A stretch of DNA of 64,000 bases from Allocatelliglobosispora scoriae (GCF_014204945.1 NZ_JACHMN010000002.1:2751001-2815000); one strand, 5' to 3'. Shown: positions 15,370-24,663, counted from the stretch's first letter. Numbers and translations are program-made. The notes: generated by a model from the letters alone, not told the origin.

Positions 15370-16782
15370 TCAGGAGTCGAAGCCCAGACCGGCACGGTCG
15401 AGCGTGCGCAGCCAGAGGTTGCGCCGTCCGCCCTGCTGGTCGGCCTTGGCCAGGGACCATCGCGTGACGTTGATGCCGATGGAGCGCAGTGGCTCCGGCG
15501 GGAACGGCAGCGGTTTGCGCCGCACGAAGGACAGCTCCGTACGCTCGGTGCGCTCACCCGCGAGCAGGTCGAGCATCACGTTCGCGCCGAACCGGGTCGC
15601 ACCCACACCGAGGCCTGTGTAACCGGCGGCGTACGCCAACCGGCCGCCATAGGCCTTGCCGAAGAACGGGCAGAACCTGGTGCAGGTGTCGATGACCCCG
15701 CCCCAGGAGTGCGTGAACCGGACGGAGCCTGCCAGCTGCGGAAACGTGTTGAAGAAGTGCTCGGCCAGCTTGTCGAAGGTGGCCTGGCGCTGCTCCAGAC
15801 TCGACGAGATCTTGTTACCGAAGTGGTAGATCGCGTCGTATCCGCCGAAGAGGATCCGGTTGTCCGGGGTGATCCGGTAATAGTGGAACTGGTTCGCCAG
15901 GTCACCGAGGCCCTGCCGGTTCTGCCAGCCGATCTCGGCGAGCTGCGCCGCGCTCAACGGCTCGGTCATCAACGCGTAGTCGTAGACCGGGACGAGGTAG
16001 CGCTTCAACTTCTTCAGCAGCGGGAACGCGTTGGTGGCGAGAGCGCCCCTTCGTGCGCGTACCAACCCGTGGGTGGTGTGGACCACGAGGCCGGCGCCTT
16101 CGGTCGCGACCGAGACCGCCGGTGAGTTCTCGAAGATCCGCACCCCGAGTGACAGGCACGCGCCGCGCAACCCCCAGGCCAGCCTGGCCGGGTCGACCAT
16201 CGCGACCCGGTCGTGGTCCCAGAGCCCGCCCAGGTAGGTGGGCGAGTTGACCTCGGTCCGAACCCCGTCGGCATCGAAGAGGGTCACCCGGTGCCCGAAG
16301 TCCAGCGCGGTCCGCGCCTGTTCCGCCAAACCATCCACCTGGTACGCCTTGACGGCGACCGACAGCTCCCCGGTGCGTTCCCAGTCGCAGTCGATGCCGT
16401 AGCGCTCGATGGTCGATTGAATCTCGTTCAGGTTCTGCCTGCCGAGGCGTTCGAGTCGATTGACCTCGACCCCGAAGCGATCGGCACCGTTGGCGAGCCC
16501 ATGCGTGAGGCTCGCCGAGCAGAATCCCCCGTTACGGCCGGAGGCTGCGTCGCCGCAGAGTCCGGCCTCGATGAGGACCACATCCCGTTGCGGGTCCTGC
16601 TCCTTGGCGAGCAGGGCGGTCCAGAGCCCGCTGTAGCCGCCACCGATGACCACGAGCTCCGTGGTCACCGCGCCGGTCAGCGGTGCGGTCGGGGTCGGCC
16701 GGTCCGGCCGATCCGTCCAGTACGGCGTCGGGGCTGCATCTCGCAGGGCCGACGCCCACAGTTTTGATCCTTTGGCTCGCAT
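15370..16782 (-). CDS. FAD-dependent amine oxidoreductase (DAO family, PuuB-like)
   Basis: 470 residues. The dinucleotide motif VVIGGGYSGLWTALLA lies near residue 45, and CGDAASGRNGGFCSASL is the DAO-type GRNGG motif that contacts FAD. The C-terminal blocks SWGGVIDTCTRFCPFFG and YAAGYTGLGVGATRFGAN are present. It resembles gamma-glutamylputrescine oxidase and other polyamine or amino-acid oxidases. It is downstream of the potABCD operon on the same strand but separated by 260 bp with a hairpin, so it may have its own promoter. The nearby plus-strand FAD oxidoreductase (26165) is a distant paralogue. Confidence 0.82.
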   Translation of the reverse strand: MRAKGSKLWASALRDAAPTPYWTDRPDRPTPTAPLTGAVTTELVVIGGGYSGLWTALLAKEQDPQRDVVLIEAGLCGDAASGRNGGFCSASLTHGLANGADRFGVEVNRLERLGRQNLNEIQSTIERYGIDCDWERTGELSVAVKAYQVDGLAEQARTALDFGHRVTLFDADGVRTEVNSPTYLGGLWDHDRVAMVDPARLAWGLRGACLSLGVRIFENSPAVSVATEGAGLVVHTTHGLVRARRGALATNAFPLLKKLKRYLVPVYDYALMTEPLSAAQLAEIGWQNRQGLGDLANQFHYYRITPDNRILFGGYDAIYHFGNKISSSLEQRQATFDKLAEHFFNTFPQLAGSVRFTHSWGGVIDTCTRFCPFFGKAYGGRLAYAAGYTGLGVGATRFGANVMLDLLAGERTERTELSFVRRKPLPFPPEPLRSIGINVTRWSLAKADQQGGRRNLWLRTLDRAGLGFDS

Positions 16783-16987
16783 GAGCCGATCACCAGCTTC
16801 TTCTCTCGCACGGGCCCGCGCCCGTGGTTCTTTTCTCGCCCGTCCAGATCCCCCGGACGGGTTGTGCCCACCGGGCCCGAGGCCCAGTCCCGGCGAGGCG
16901 GCTACCCGCCGGGTCCGCGTCTTGTCCTCGACCAGCGCATCCGGGTGGATGTTCGGCAGTTGAGGCGCGGAAGTCTTTGTATGCCAA

Positions 16988-17033
16988 GAGCCGTCGGTGA
17001 CCCTGCGTCAACGCGCAACGGGACCGACGGCTC
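16988..17033 (-). terminator. Hairpin terminator after potC
   Basis: Perfect 11-bp arms GAGCCGTCGGT/ACCGACGGCTC (16988-16998, 17023-17033), starting 11 bases after the potC stop in the direction of transcription. Only a weak T-rich tail follows. Confidence 0.6.
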
Positions 17034-17044
17034 GTGGGATGGAG

Positions 17045-17872
17045 CTAGCTTGCTGCGGCTCGCTTCGCGCGGCGCAGATTGTTGAGCTGGCCGACGAGGA
17101 CGATGACGAAGGCGACGAGGAACATCCCGGTGGCGATGGCGTTCACCTCGGGGGGAATTCCCCGCTGGTTGGCTCCCCAAACGAAGAGCGGGAACGTCAC
17201 GACGCTGCCGGAGCCGGAGCTGAAGGCCGTGATGATGTAGTCGTCGAACGACAGCGAGAAGGAGAGCAGCGCTGCCGAGGCGATGCCGGGGGCCACGAGC
17301 GGCAGGGTGACCTGCCGGAACGTGGCAAACGGGGTCGCGTAGAGGTCGGTTGCCGCCTCTTGCAGCCGGGGATCCAACCCGGCTAGCCGCGCCTTCACGG
17401 TCACCACCACGAATGAGATACAGAACATCACGTGCGCTATGACTATAGTCCCGAATCCGGTCGGGACTTGCAAGGCTACGAACAGCGCAAGCAGGGACGA
17501 TCCCATGACGATCTCGGGTGTCGCCATCGGCAGGAAGATCAACAGGTTGACCGAGGAGCGCCCCAGGAATCGGTGCCGCACGAGCGCGAAGGCGATCATC
17601 GTGCCGAGGATGGTGGCGATCGCCGTCGAGATCGCACCGATCAGCAGGCTGTTGACGAGTGCGCCCTTGATGTCCGGATCGTCGAGCATCCCGGTCCAGT
17701 TCGACAGCGACCAGTTGATCCCGCCGTCGAGCTGGTAGGTGGTCCGCTTGCTGGACGGCTCGTTGAACGACAGCAGCATGATGACGAGCACCGGCGTGGC
17801 CATGTAGGCGAGCACCAGCAGCCCGACCGCCATGACCCAGCGATCGGCCACAAATCTGATAACCCGGTGCAT
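17045..17872 (-). CDS. potC: Polyamine ABC transporter permease, PotC-like
   Basis: 275-residue inner-membrane permease starting MHRVIRFVADRWVMAVGLL, with about six transmembrane segments. The cytoplasmic EAA loop reads EAATDLYATPFATFRQVTLP and docks the ATPase. SFSLSFDDYIITAFSSG is characteristic of PotC/PotI. The ATG overlaps the potB stop (TGATG). It works with PotA, PotB and PotD to import spermidine or putrescine, which fits the catabolic enzymes on both sides. Substrate is by family and context. Confidence 0.88.
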   Translation of the reverse strand: MHRVIRFVADRWVMAVGLLVLAYMATPVLVIMLLSFNEPSSKRTTYQLDGGINWSLSNWTGMLDDPDIKGALVNSLLIGAISTAIATILGTMIAFALVRHRFLGRSSVNLLIFLPMATPEIVMGSSLLALFVALQVPTGFGTIVIAHVMFCISFVVVTVKARLAGLDPRLQEAATDLYATPFATFRQVTLPLVAPGIASAALLSFSLSFDDYIITAFSSGSGSVVTFPLFVWGANQRGIPPEVNAIATGMFLVAFVIVLVGQLNNLRRAKRAAAS

Positions 17873-18795
17873 CAGACCACCTCGTCCGTGCCGGCCTTGC
17901 GCACATACGCGAAGACCATGACCAGGATGCCCGCCATCAGCATGAACGACAGCGAAGCGGCGAGCGGCTGGTCGTTGACGACCAGGAACCGGGACTGGAT
18001 GACGTTGCCGATCATCGTCGTCGACGGGTTGCCGAGCAGCTCGGCGTTGACATAGTCGCCCGCCGCCGGGATGAAGGTCATCAGCGTGCCCGCGATGACG
18101 CCCGGCAACGACAGCGGCAGGGTCACCTTCCGGAAGGTCTGCACCGGGCCCGCGTAGAGGTCCCGGGAGGCTTCCAGCAGCCGCGGGTCGAGCTTCTCCA
18201 GCGAGGCGTAGAGCGGCAGCACCATGAAGGGCAGGAAGTTGTAGGAGAGGCCGGCAATCACCGCGAACGGCGTGGCGAGCAGCCGGTCGTCCGGACCCAG
18301 GATGTGCAGCCACTTCAGGAACTCCACCACGTAACCGTGGTCCGACAGGATCGTCTTCCACGCCAGCGTACGCACGAGGAAGCTGGTGAAGAACGGTGCG
18401 ATCACGCCGACGAGCAGCAGGTTCTTCCACTTGCCGCCCTTCTGCGCGATGGCGTAGGCGAGCGGGTAGCCGATCACGAGGCAGATCGCGGTCGCGATGA
18501 GCGCATAGGTCAGCGACCGCAGGAACTGCGGGCCGTAGATGTCGAGTCCGTCGGCGTAGTTGGACCACTGCCAGGTGAAGGCGTAGCCCTCCTCGATCGA
18601 CCCCGACGGGTCGTAGAGGCTGGTCTGGATGAGCTGGATCATCGGGTAGACGAAGAAGACCAGCAGGTAGAGCCCGCCCGGCAGCAGCAGGAGATAGGGC
18701 ACCCAGCGGCGCTTCTTCATCCCGGCGGGCGGCTCCGCCGGCGGTTCGTAACCGGCCGACCCCGAACCGACCCCGCCGTGAGCGAGAGCGGTCAC
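17872..18795 (-). CDS. potB: Polyamine ABC transporter permease, PotB-like
   Basis: 307-residue permease with a Gly/Pro-rich cytoplasmic N terminus, then LLLLPGGLYLLVFFVYPM and further membrane segments. The EAA loop is EASRDLYAGPVQTFRKVTLP, and TFIPAAGDYVNAELLGNP matches the PotB/PotH signature. It overlaps potA by four bases and potC by one to two, so translation is coupled through the operon. Confidence 0.88.
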   Translation of the reverse strand: MTALAHGGVGSGSAGYEPPAEPPAGMKKRRWVPYLLLLPGGLYLLVFFVYPMIQLIQTSLYDPSGSIEEGYAFTWQWSNYADGLDIYGPQFLRSLTYALIATAICLVIGYPLAYAIAQKGGKWKNLLLVGVIAPFFTSFLVRTLAWKTILSDHGYVVEFLKWLHILGPDDRLLATPFAVIAGLSYNFLPFMVLPLYASLEKLDPRLLEASRDLYAGPVQTFRKVTLPLSLPGVIAGTLMTFIPAAGDYVNAELLGNPSTTMIGNVIQSRFLVVNDQPLAASLSFMLMAGILVMVFAYVRKAGTDEVV

Positions 18796-19979
18796 AGCAG
18801 GCTCCCGCCGTCGGGAGCGGCTGTTTCCGGCGCGCCCTGCGAAGCAACGGCACCAGCACCCGCCAGCAGGAACGAGTGCTGCGGGTGCCAGTGCACCACG
18901 ACGTTCGCGCCCGGCCGCAGCGGCGACGACGTACCCGAGTTCGGGGCGAAGATCGAGAGCTCCTCACCCCAGGGCGCGCTCACCAGGTACTGCGTGGAGA
19001 CGCCGACGTAGGACGAGTCGGTGATGACGCCGGGGACGGCGTTGTGGCCGTCCGGCACCTGCAGCGCCGACTCGACCAGGTGCAGCTTCTCCGGGCGTAC
19101 CCCCAGGAATGCCGGACCGGCGGTGACCCGGCTGCGGTCCCGGGGGACCGCGAAGCGCGAGCCGTAGGCCTCGACCAGGACGTCGTCGCCGCTCGTGCCC
19201 GAGCAGGCCGAGGTGAGCAGGTTGGACTGGCCGAGGAAGTTGGCGACGAAGACCGTCGCCGGGAACTCGTAGATCTCCGTCGGGCTGCCGAGCTGCTCGA
19301 TCTTGCCCGCGTTCATCACGGCGACCGTGTCGGCCATCGTCATGGCCTCCTCCTGGTCGTGCGTGACGTGCACGAAGGTGATCCCGACCTCGGTCTGGAT
19401 CCGCTTGAGCTCGATCTGCATCTGCCGCCGCAGCTTCAGGTCGAGCGCGCCGAGCGGCTCGTCGAGCAGGAGCACCTGCGGGTGGTTGATGAGGGCTCGC
19501 GCCAGCGCGACGCGCTGCTGCTGACCTCCCGAGAGCTGGGCCGGGCGGCGCGAAGCGAGGCTGCCCAGCTGCACCAGGTCCAGCATCTCGGCGACCTTGA
19601 CACCGATCTCCTTGCGCGGGGTCTTGCGCTGCTTGAGGCCGAAGCCGACGTTGTCGGCGACGGACATGTGCGGGAAGAGCGCGTAGCTCTGGAAGACGGT
19701 GTTGACCGGCCGGTTGTAGGGGCGCAGGCGGGTGATGTCCTTGCCGCCCAGCGTGATCTGACCGGTGGTCGGCTCCTCCAGCCCGGCGACCATGCGCAGG
19801 GTGGTGGTCTTCCCGCAGCCCGACGCGCCGAGCAGCGCGAAGAACGAACCCTGCGGCACGGTGAGGGTGAGATCGTCCACCGCGGTGAAGGCGCCGAAGC
19901 TCTTCGTCACGTTGGTGATCTGGAGGTCGCCGGTCGTGGCGTTCTTGGGGGGCACGACCGGGGAAGTCAATACAGACAT
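18792..19979 (-). CDS. potA: Polyamine ABC transporter ATP-binding protein, PotA-like
   Basis: 395-residue ATPase. Walker A GASGCGKTTTLRMVAGLEEP, Q loop in VFQSYALFPHMSVADNVGFG, ABC signature LSGGQQQRVALARAL, Walker B VLLLDEPLGALD, H loop in VTHDQEEAMTMAD, and a C-terminal TOBE domain with FLGVRPEKLHLVE. It energises polyamine uptake with PotB, PotC and PotD. It lies 12 bp after potD. Confidence 0.93.
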   Translation of the reverse strand: MSVLTSPVVPPKNATTGDLQITNVTKSFGAFTAVDDLTLTVPQGSFFALLGASGCGKTTTLRMVAGLEEPTTGQITLGGKDITRLRPYNRPVNTVFQSYALFPHMSVADNVGFGLKQRKTPRKEIGVKVAEMLDLVQLGSLASRRPAQLSGGQQQRVALARALINHPQVLLLDEPLGALDLKLRRQMQIELKRIQTEVGITFVHVTHDQEEAMTMADTVAVMNAGKIEQLGSPTEIYEFPATVFVANFLGQSNLLTSACSGTSGDDVLVEAYGSRFAVPRDRSRVTAGPAFLGVRPEKLHLVESALQVPDGHNAVPGVITDSSYVGVSTQYLVSAPWGEELSIFAPNSGTSSPLRPGANVVVHWHPQHSFLLAGAGAVASQGAPETAAPDGGSLL

Positions 19980-19991
19980 GGCTTAATTTAC

Positions 19992-21233
19992 CTATGCTCC
20001 GATGACGGCCTGGAACTTGGCCTCATAGTTCTTGCGCTCGGCCTCGGTGAGCTCCTTGAAGACCTTCGTCTTGCCGAGGGTCTCCGCCGTCGGGAAGATC
20101 GCCTGGTTCTCGACGAGCTCGGGATCGATGTCCTTCATCGCCTCCTGCGCACCGACGACGGGGCAGATGTAGTTGATGTAGGCGGCGAGCTCGGCGGCGA
20201 TCTTCGGGTCGTAGTAGTAGTCGATCAGCGCCATCGCGTTGGAGGCGCGGCCCGAGGTCACCGGGATCAGCATGTTGTCCGACCAGCGCATCAGGCCCTC
20301 GTCCGGCGTGACGAACTTGATGTTCTCGTTCTCGCCGCTCAGGCCGATCACGTCACCGGACCAGCCGATCGCCGCCACGACATCGCCCTTGGCGAGGTCC
20401 TCGAGGTAGTCGTTGCCCGCGGCCCGCCGGATCTGGCCCGAGTCGACCGCCTTCTTCAGCTTGTCGAGGGCGGCGTCGAAGTCGGCCTCGGTGAAGTTGT
20501 CGGGGTCCTTGCCGAGCGAGAGCAGCAGCAGTCCCATCGTGTCGTTGAGCTCCTTGAGCACCGACACCTTGCCCTTGAGGTCGGCCCGGGTCAGCAGCTC
20601 GTCGATGTTGCGGACCTCCTTGGCGAACTTCGCGTTGTAACCGATGCCCGTCGTGCCCGAAGTCCACGGCGCGGCATAGAGCTGCTCCGAGTCGAAGGAG
20701 CGGCCCTTCAGGGTCGGCAGCAGGTTCTTCTGGAAGGTCGCCACCTTGCTCGGGTCGAACTTCTGCGCGAAGCCGAGCTTGATGAACTTGCCCGCCATCC
20801 AGTCGGTGAAGACGACGATGTCGCGGTCGATCGTCTGGCAGGCGTTGAGCTGGGTGCGGACCTTGCCCAGGAACTCGTTGTTGTCGTTGACATCTTCCTG
20901 GTAGGTCACCGCGATGCCGGTCTTGGCGGCGAAGGCGTCCAGGGTGGGGTGCTTCTTCTCGTCCTTCTCGTCGGTGTCCATGTACTCGACCCAGTTCGAG
21001 AAGACCAGCTTGCGGTCGGCCGCCGAGACATCCGGGGTCGCGCAGGCCGGGCCCGCGCTCGCGCCGGGGCTCTTGGTCGGCTTGGTGCCGCACCCGGCGA
21101 GCGAGGCGCCGGCCGCGACGAGCGCGCCACCGGCGACTGCGCCACGCATCAGGTTGCGCCGGCTGGTGCCGCCACTCGCGGCGAGGATGGCTCGGGCTTC
21201 AGGAGAGAGGGGGGTACGCGAACGCGAAGGCAT
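19992..21233 (-). CDS. potD: Polyamine ABC transporter substrate-binding lipoprotein, PotD-like
   Basis: 413 residues. The N terminus carries twin arginines (SRRNLMRG, residues 24-31), a hydrophobic stretch and the lipobox LAGC with Cys48, indicating a Tat-type lipoprotein signal. The mature part shows PotD features: LVFSNWVEYMD, a DIVVFTDWMAGKFIKLG region, APWTSGTTGIGYN and IGWSGDVIGL, which line the polyamine pocket in the family. It follows the aminobutyraldehyde dehydrogenase gene by 18 bp and leads potABC. Confidence 0.92.
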   Translation of the reverse strand: MPSRSRTPLSPEARAILAASGGTSRRNLMRGAVAGGALVAAGASLAGCGTKPTKSPGASAGPACATPDVSAADRKLVFSNWVEYMDTDEKDEKKHPTLDAFAAKTGIAVTYQEDVNDNNEFLGKVRTQLNACQTIDRDIVVFTDWMAGKFIKLGFAQKFDPSKVATFQKNLLPTLKGRSFDSEQLYAAPWTSGTTGIGYNAKFAKEVRNIDELLTRADLKGKVSVLKELNDTMGLLLLSLGKDPDNFTEADFDAALDKLKKAVDSGQIRRAAGNDYLEDLAKGDVVAAIGWSGDVIGLSGENENIKFVTPDEGLMRWSDNMLIPVTSGRASNAMALIDYYYDPKIAAELAAYINYICPVVGAQEAMKDIDPELVENQAIFPTAETLGKTKVFKELTEAERKNYEAKFQAVIGA

Positions 21234-21251
21234 CGAGGGGGGTCCTTTGTC

Positions 21252-22733
21252 TTAGCGGTTAGTGAAGATCGTTCTGTGCCAGGGTTTTGCTGCGACTCCG
21301 GTGGCGTCCAGCATGACGTGTTTCATCTGGGTGTACTCATCGAACGAATAGGTGGACATGTCTTTGCCGAAGCCAGACCGCTTGAACCCACCGTGGGGCA
21401 TCTCGCTGATGATCGGGATGTGGTCGTTGACCCAGACACAGCCGGCCTTGATCTCCCGCGATCCGCGCAGGGCACGGTGGACATCGCGGGTCCAGACGCT
21501 CGCGGCGAGACCGTAGGGGGTGTCGTTGGCGAGCTCGATCGCCTCGGCATCCGTGTCGAAGGGCAGCGCCACCAGCACCGGTCCGAAGATCTCCGACTGC
21601 ACGACCTCGGCGTCCTGGCTCACCCCGGTGATGAGGGTCGGCAGGTAGTAGGCACCGGGTCCGGCGGGCGCCTCGCCGCCGGTGACGATCTTCGCGCCCG
21701 CCTGCCGAGCCCGGTCGACGAATCCGGCGACCCGGTCGCGCTGCGCGAAGCTCACCAGCGGGCCGAGGTCGGTGGCGGGGTCCATCGGATCGCCGAGGAT
21801 GACGCCGGCCATCAGCTCGGCCACCCGCTCGACGAAGGCGTCGAAGATGCTCCGGTGAACGTATGCCCTGGTCGCGGCGGTGCAGTCCTGGCCAGAGTTG
21901 ATCAGGGAGCCGGCGACCGCGCCCTGGGCCGCCGCCTCGATGTCGGCGTCGGCGAAGACGACGAAGGGCGCCTTGCCGCCGAGCTCCAGATGCACCCGCT
22001 TCACCGCACCGGCGGCCGTGGCGCCGATCTGGCGGCCGACGGCGGTCGAGCCGGTGAAGCTCACCATGTCGACGCCGTCGTGCGCGACGAGCGCGGCACC
22101 GGCGATCGCTCCCCGACCGGTGATCACGTTGACGACACCGGCCGGGATGCCCGCGTCGAGCGCCGCCTGCGCCAGCATCACGCTGGTCAGCGGGGTCAGC
22201 TCGGCGGGCTTGAGCACGATGGTGTTGCCCGCCGCGATGGCGGGCAGGATCTTCCAGGCCGCCATCTGCAGCGGGTAGTTCCACGGCGAGATGGAGCCGA
22301 CGACCCCGATCGACTCGCGCCGGACGAAGCTCGTGTGGTCGCCCGAATACTCCCCCGCCGCCTTGCCCTCCAGGTTGCGGGCGGCCCCGGCGAAGAACGC
22401 GGTGTTGTCGATCGTCCCCGGCACGTCGAACTCGGTGGCGAGGCGGATCGGCTTGCCCGTCTGCGCGACCTCGACCCGGGCGAACTCGTCGGCGCGCTCG
22501 GTGAGGACCGCCGCGAGGGCGACCAGCTTCCCCGACCGCTCGGCAGGTGTCGCACCGGACCACCCCGGGTAGGCCGCCCGCGCGGCGGCGACCGCAGCGT
22601 CCACGTCACCGGCGTCGGCGAGGTTGATCTCGGTGACCGTCGTACCGTCAGCCGGGTTGATCACCGCGAAGTGGTCACCGGAGCTGCCCGCGACGACCTC
22701 TCCGCCGACCAGGTGGTGTGCGAGCTCACCCAT
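21252..22733 (-). CDS. Gamma-aminobutyraldehyde dehydrogenase-type ALDH
   Basis: 493 residues. ISPWNYPLQMAAWKILPA, HLELGGKAPFVVFADADIE (general base) and LINSGQDCTAATRAYVH (catalytic Cys) are visible, together with the MPHGGFKRSGFGKDMSTYS C-terminal motif of aminobutyraldehyde dehydrogenases. ATG at 22733 is chosen because GGGAGG lies nine bases upstream; an in-frame TTG six bases earlier is too close. First gene of the ALDH-potDABC operon, and divergent from an Lrp regulator. It would oxidise 4-aminobutyraldehyde made from imported putrescine. Confidence 0.9.
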   Translation of the reverse strand: MGELAHHLVGGEVVAGSSGDHFAVINPADGTTVTEINLADAGDVDAAVAAARAAYPGWSGATPAERSGKLVALAAVLTERADEFARVEVAQTGKPIRLATEFDVPGTIDNTAFFAGAARNLEGKAAGEYSGDHTSFVRRESIGVVGSISPWNYPLQMAAWKILPAIAAGNTIVLKPAELTPLTSVMLAQAALDAGIPAGVVNVITGRGAIAGAALVAHDGVDMVSFTGSTAVGRQIGATAAGAVKRVHLELGGKAPFVVFADADIEAAAQGAVAGSLINSGQDCTAATRAYVHRSIFDAFVERVAELMAGVILGDPMDPATDLGPLVSFAQRDRVAGFVDRARQAGAKIVTGGEAPAGPGAYYLPTLITGVSQDAEVVQSEIFGPVLVALPFDTDAEAIELANDTPYGLAASVWTRDVHRALRGSREIKAGCVWVNDHIPIISEMPHGGFKRSGFGKDMSTYSFDEYTQMKHVMLDATGVAAKPWHRTIFTNR

Positions 22734-22782
22734 GATCAACTGCCTCCCGGTAGGCTCGTGGTCTGTCGGATCTTCGACGCAG

Positions 22783-22828
22783 CCTTGTGACGACAGATAC
22801 TTGCACTTCGGTGCCGCACATCACAAGG
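22783..22828. promoter_or_regulatory. Inverted repeat, candidate Lrp operator
   Basis: CCTTGTGA (22783-22790) and TCACAAGG (22821-22828) are perfect inverted 8-mers centred in the divergent region between the polyamine operon and the Lrp gene. Position suits autoregulation and operon control. Confidence 0.45.
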
Positions 22829-22981
22829 GATTCCGTTGTCGATCTAGCCTTGGACCACGGATTACGCCACACTTGAGCTCCGAAGATGACGTACTCGTTA
22901 CGGGCGGCCACCTCGGAGCCATCGCGCTATCCTGTTTCCCCCATCTCTCACCAAGATCTCCAGTGACTTTCAGGAGGCCCC

Positions 22982-23482
22982 GTGCCCCAGCAGGTCGTGC
23001 GCACGACGAGGGTTCATCCCCATCTCGACAACGCCCACCATGCGCTCCTCGACGATGTCGCGAAGCAGATCATCGAGCAGCTGCAGGAGGACGGTCGGCG
23101 GCCGTACGCCACGATCGGCCGAGCCGTGGGCCTCTCCGAGGCTGCGGTGCGGCAACGCGTACAGCGGCTCATCGACGCGGGCGTCATGCAGATCGTCGCC
23201 GTCACCGACCCGCTCCAGCTCGGCCTCGGCCGCCAGGCGATGGTCGGGGTGAAGACATCGGGCAACCTGGAGCTGATCGCCGACCAGCTGTCCCTGATCG
23301 ACGAGATCGACTACGTGGTGATCACAGGCGGATCTTTTGACCTGCTGCTGGAGGTGGTCGCCCGCAACGACGACCATCTGCTGGAGGTGATCCAGGAGGT
23401 CCGCGCGGTGGAGGGTGTCAACGGCACCGAGGTCTTCGTCTACCTCAAGCTCCGCAAACAAACCTACTCCTGGGGCGCCTAA
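22982..23482 (+). CDS. Lrp/AsnC family transcriptional regulator
   Basis: 166 residues with an N-terminal helix-turn-helix (about residues 30-80, including GRRPYATIGRAVGLSEAAVR) and a C-terminal RAM ligand-binding domain (SLIDEIDYVVITGGSFDLLL). The GTG start follows AGGAGG. It is divergent from the ALDH-potDABC operon and upstream of the putrescine aminotransferase, so it is the likely local regulator of polyamine use. The effector is not known. Confidence 0.9.
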   Translation: MPQQVVRTTRVHPHLDNAHHALLDDVAKQIIEQLQEDGRRPYATIGRAVGLSEAAVRQRVQRLIDAGVMQIVAVTDPLQLGLGRQAMVGVKTSGNLELIADQLSLIDEIDYVVITGGSFDLLLEVVARNDDHLLEVIQEVRAVEGVNGTEVFVYLKLRKQTYSWGA

Positions 23483-23527
23483 CCCCTCCCGCTCGCCTTT
23501 CCTCGCCACGTGGGCCGCTGCGCGCCC

Positions 23528-23616
23528 AAGATCGTCGTCACGTTTTGCAGCAAAGCGTGGCCTCGGCGCGGATTTTGGCCACGCTTTGCTGCAAAACGTG
23601 ACGATCTTGAGCGGGC
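23528..23616. repeat. Palindromic repeat family B, copy 1
   Basis: 25-bp perfect inverted arms (23538-23562, 23577-23601; core GTTTTGCAGCAAAGCGTGGC) with extra partly matched flanks AAGATCGT/ACGATCTT. The 79 bases 23538-23616 are identical to 24585-24663, so two direct copies bracket the DUF559 gene. Confidence 0.92.
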
Positions 23617-23699
23617 TCGGTTGTCCACACAGCGGCACTGTCCACAGGACGGGGGTGCTTGAGCGGGCGTCCACGCGGTGGAGGGCTGAGCCTGGTCCG

Positions 23700-24578
23700 G
23701 TGCCCAAGCCTCCATACCGGCCTCGGGAACTCGCCTGGCAGATGTTCAGGGGATCCCAGGCCACCCGAATCGGCGTCCTCACCGAAAACCAGCTTCGCAC
23801 CTCGGCCTGGATCCGGGTGCGTCATGACGTCTACGCCGACTCCCGCCTCGAACGCGATCACGCGCTCGCCTGTCAGGCCGCCATGCTCAGGCTGCCGAGG
23901 GAGGTGGTGATCGGCGGGGCTTCCGCGGCGTACCTGCTGGGTGTTGCTCATGCCGCGTCCTTCCGCGACCCGGTCAGCGTGATCGCGCCAGCCTCGATGC
24001 ATGTCGGAACGCAGGCCCGCCTCGTGACCCACCACCTCACGGTCGACCCGCAAGACATCAGCGGTCGGATGACCACGGCGGAGCGGACCGCGTGGGATGT
24101 CGCCCGGTGGTACGAGGTGACACGAGCAGTGGCGATCATCGACACTCTGCTCAGCGGCGGTCTCGTCACCGCCGAGAGCCTCGCCGCGACAGCGGAGCGC
24201 CTGGGCAGCGAGCGAGCGGTCACGACGTTCGACCTGGCCGACGGCCGATCGCAGTCACCTCCGGAGTCCGCGCTGCGAGTGCGCCTGGTGCTTGCCGACC
24301 TGCCCAAACCCACGCCCCAACTCGCGGTCCGTGTCGCCGACGGAATCGTGCTCCATCCCGATCTCGCCTGGGCGGAGTACAAGGTGGCGATCGAGTACGA
24401 CGGCGAATGGCACGACGAGACCGACCAGTTCCATCGTGATCGCCAACGCCTGAATCTCCTCGTTGCCGATGGCTGGATCGTCCTGCATGTGACCAAGCGC
24501 CAGCTCACAGCCGACTTCCCCCGGCTGGTCAGGCAGGTCAAGGCCGCACTCCGCTCCCGAGGCTGGCGCCCGGCCTAA
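23700..24578 (+). CDS. DUF559-type endonuclease-fold protein
   Basis: 292 residues if the GTG at 23700 is used; GTG 23655 is an in-frame alternative and neither has a strong ribosome site. The C-terminal third (IEYDGEWHDETDQFHRDRQR then LLVADGWIVLHVTKRQL) matches the DUF559/Vsr-like nuclease fold, with candidate D, H and R catalytic residues. The N-terminal half resembles the wHTH-plus-linker region of AbiEi-like actinobacterial proteins. Function is unknown. It is bracketed by two identical 79-bp palindromic repeats, the second six bases after its stop, and lies between lrp and the aminotransferase. This suggests insertion of a gene-plus-repeat cassette into the polyamine locus. Confidence 0.7.
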   Translation: MPKPPYRPRELAWQMFRGSQATRIGVLTENQLRTSAWIRVRHDVYADSRLERDHALACQAAMLRLPREVVIGGASAAYLLGVAHAASFRDPVSVIAPASMHVGTQARLVTHHLTVDPQDISGRMTTAERTAWDVARWYEVTRAVAIIDTLLSGGLVTAESLAATAERLGSERAVTTFDLADGRSQSPPESALRVRLVLADLPKPTPQLAVRVADGIVLHPDLAWAEYKVAIEYDGEWHDETDQFHRDRQRLNLLVADGWIVLHVTKRQLTADFPRLVRQVKAALRSRGWRPA

Positions 24579-24584
24579 CGCTGG

Positions 24585-24663
24585 TCACGTTTTGCAGCAA
24601 AGCGTGGCCTCGGCGCGGATTTTGGCCACGCTTTGCTGCAAAACGTGACGATCTTGAGCGGGC
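24585..24663. repeat. Palindromic repeat family B, copy 2
   Basis: 25-bp arms (24585-24609, 24624-24648), the same loop as copy 1, and identical to it across 79 bp, 1,047 bp apart in direct orientation. It begins six bases after the DUF559 stop codon. Confidence 0.92.

Noticed and set aside
14050-16125. Long plus-strand open frame opposite the dehydrogenase and oxidoreductase genes
   Set aside because: Composition is that of an antisense shadow; both minus-strand genes have clear domains and ribosome sites.
18876-22790. Very long plus-strand open frame (about 1,300 codons) opposite the polyamine operon
   Set aside because: Arg/Gly/Asp-biased translation with no recognisable domains; it is the antisense of well-supported ALDH and pot genes, typical of high-GC DNA.
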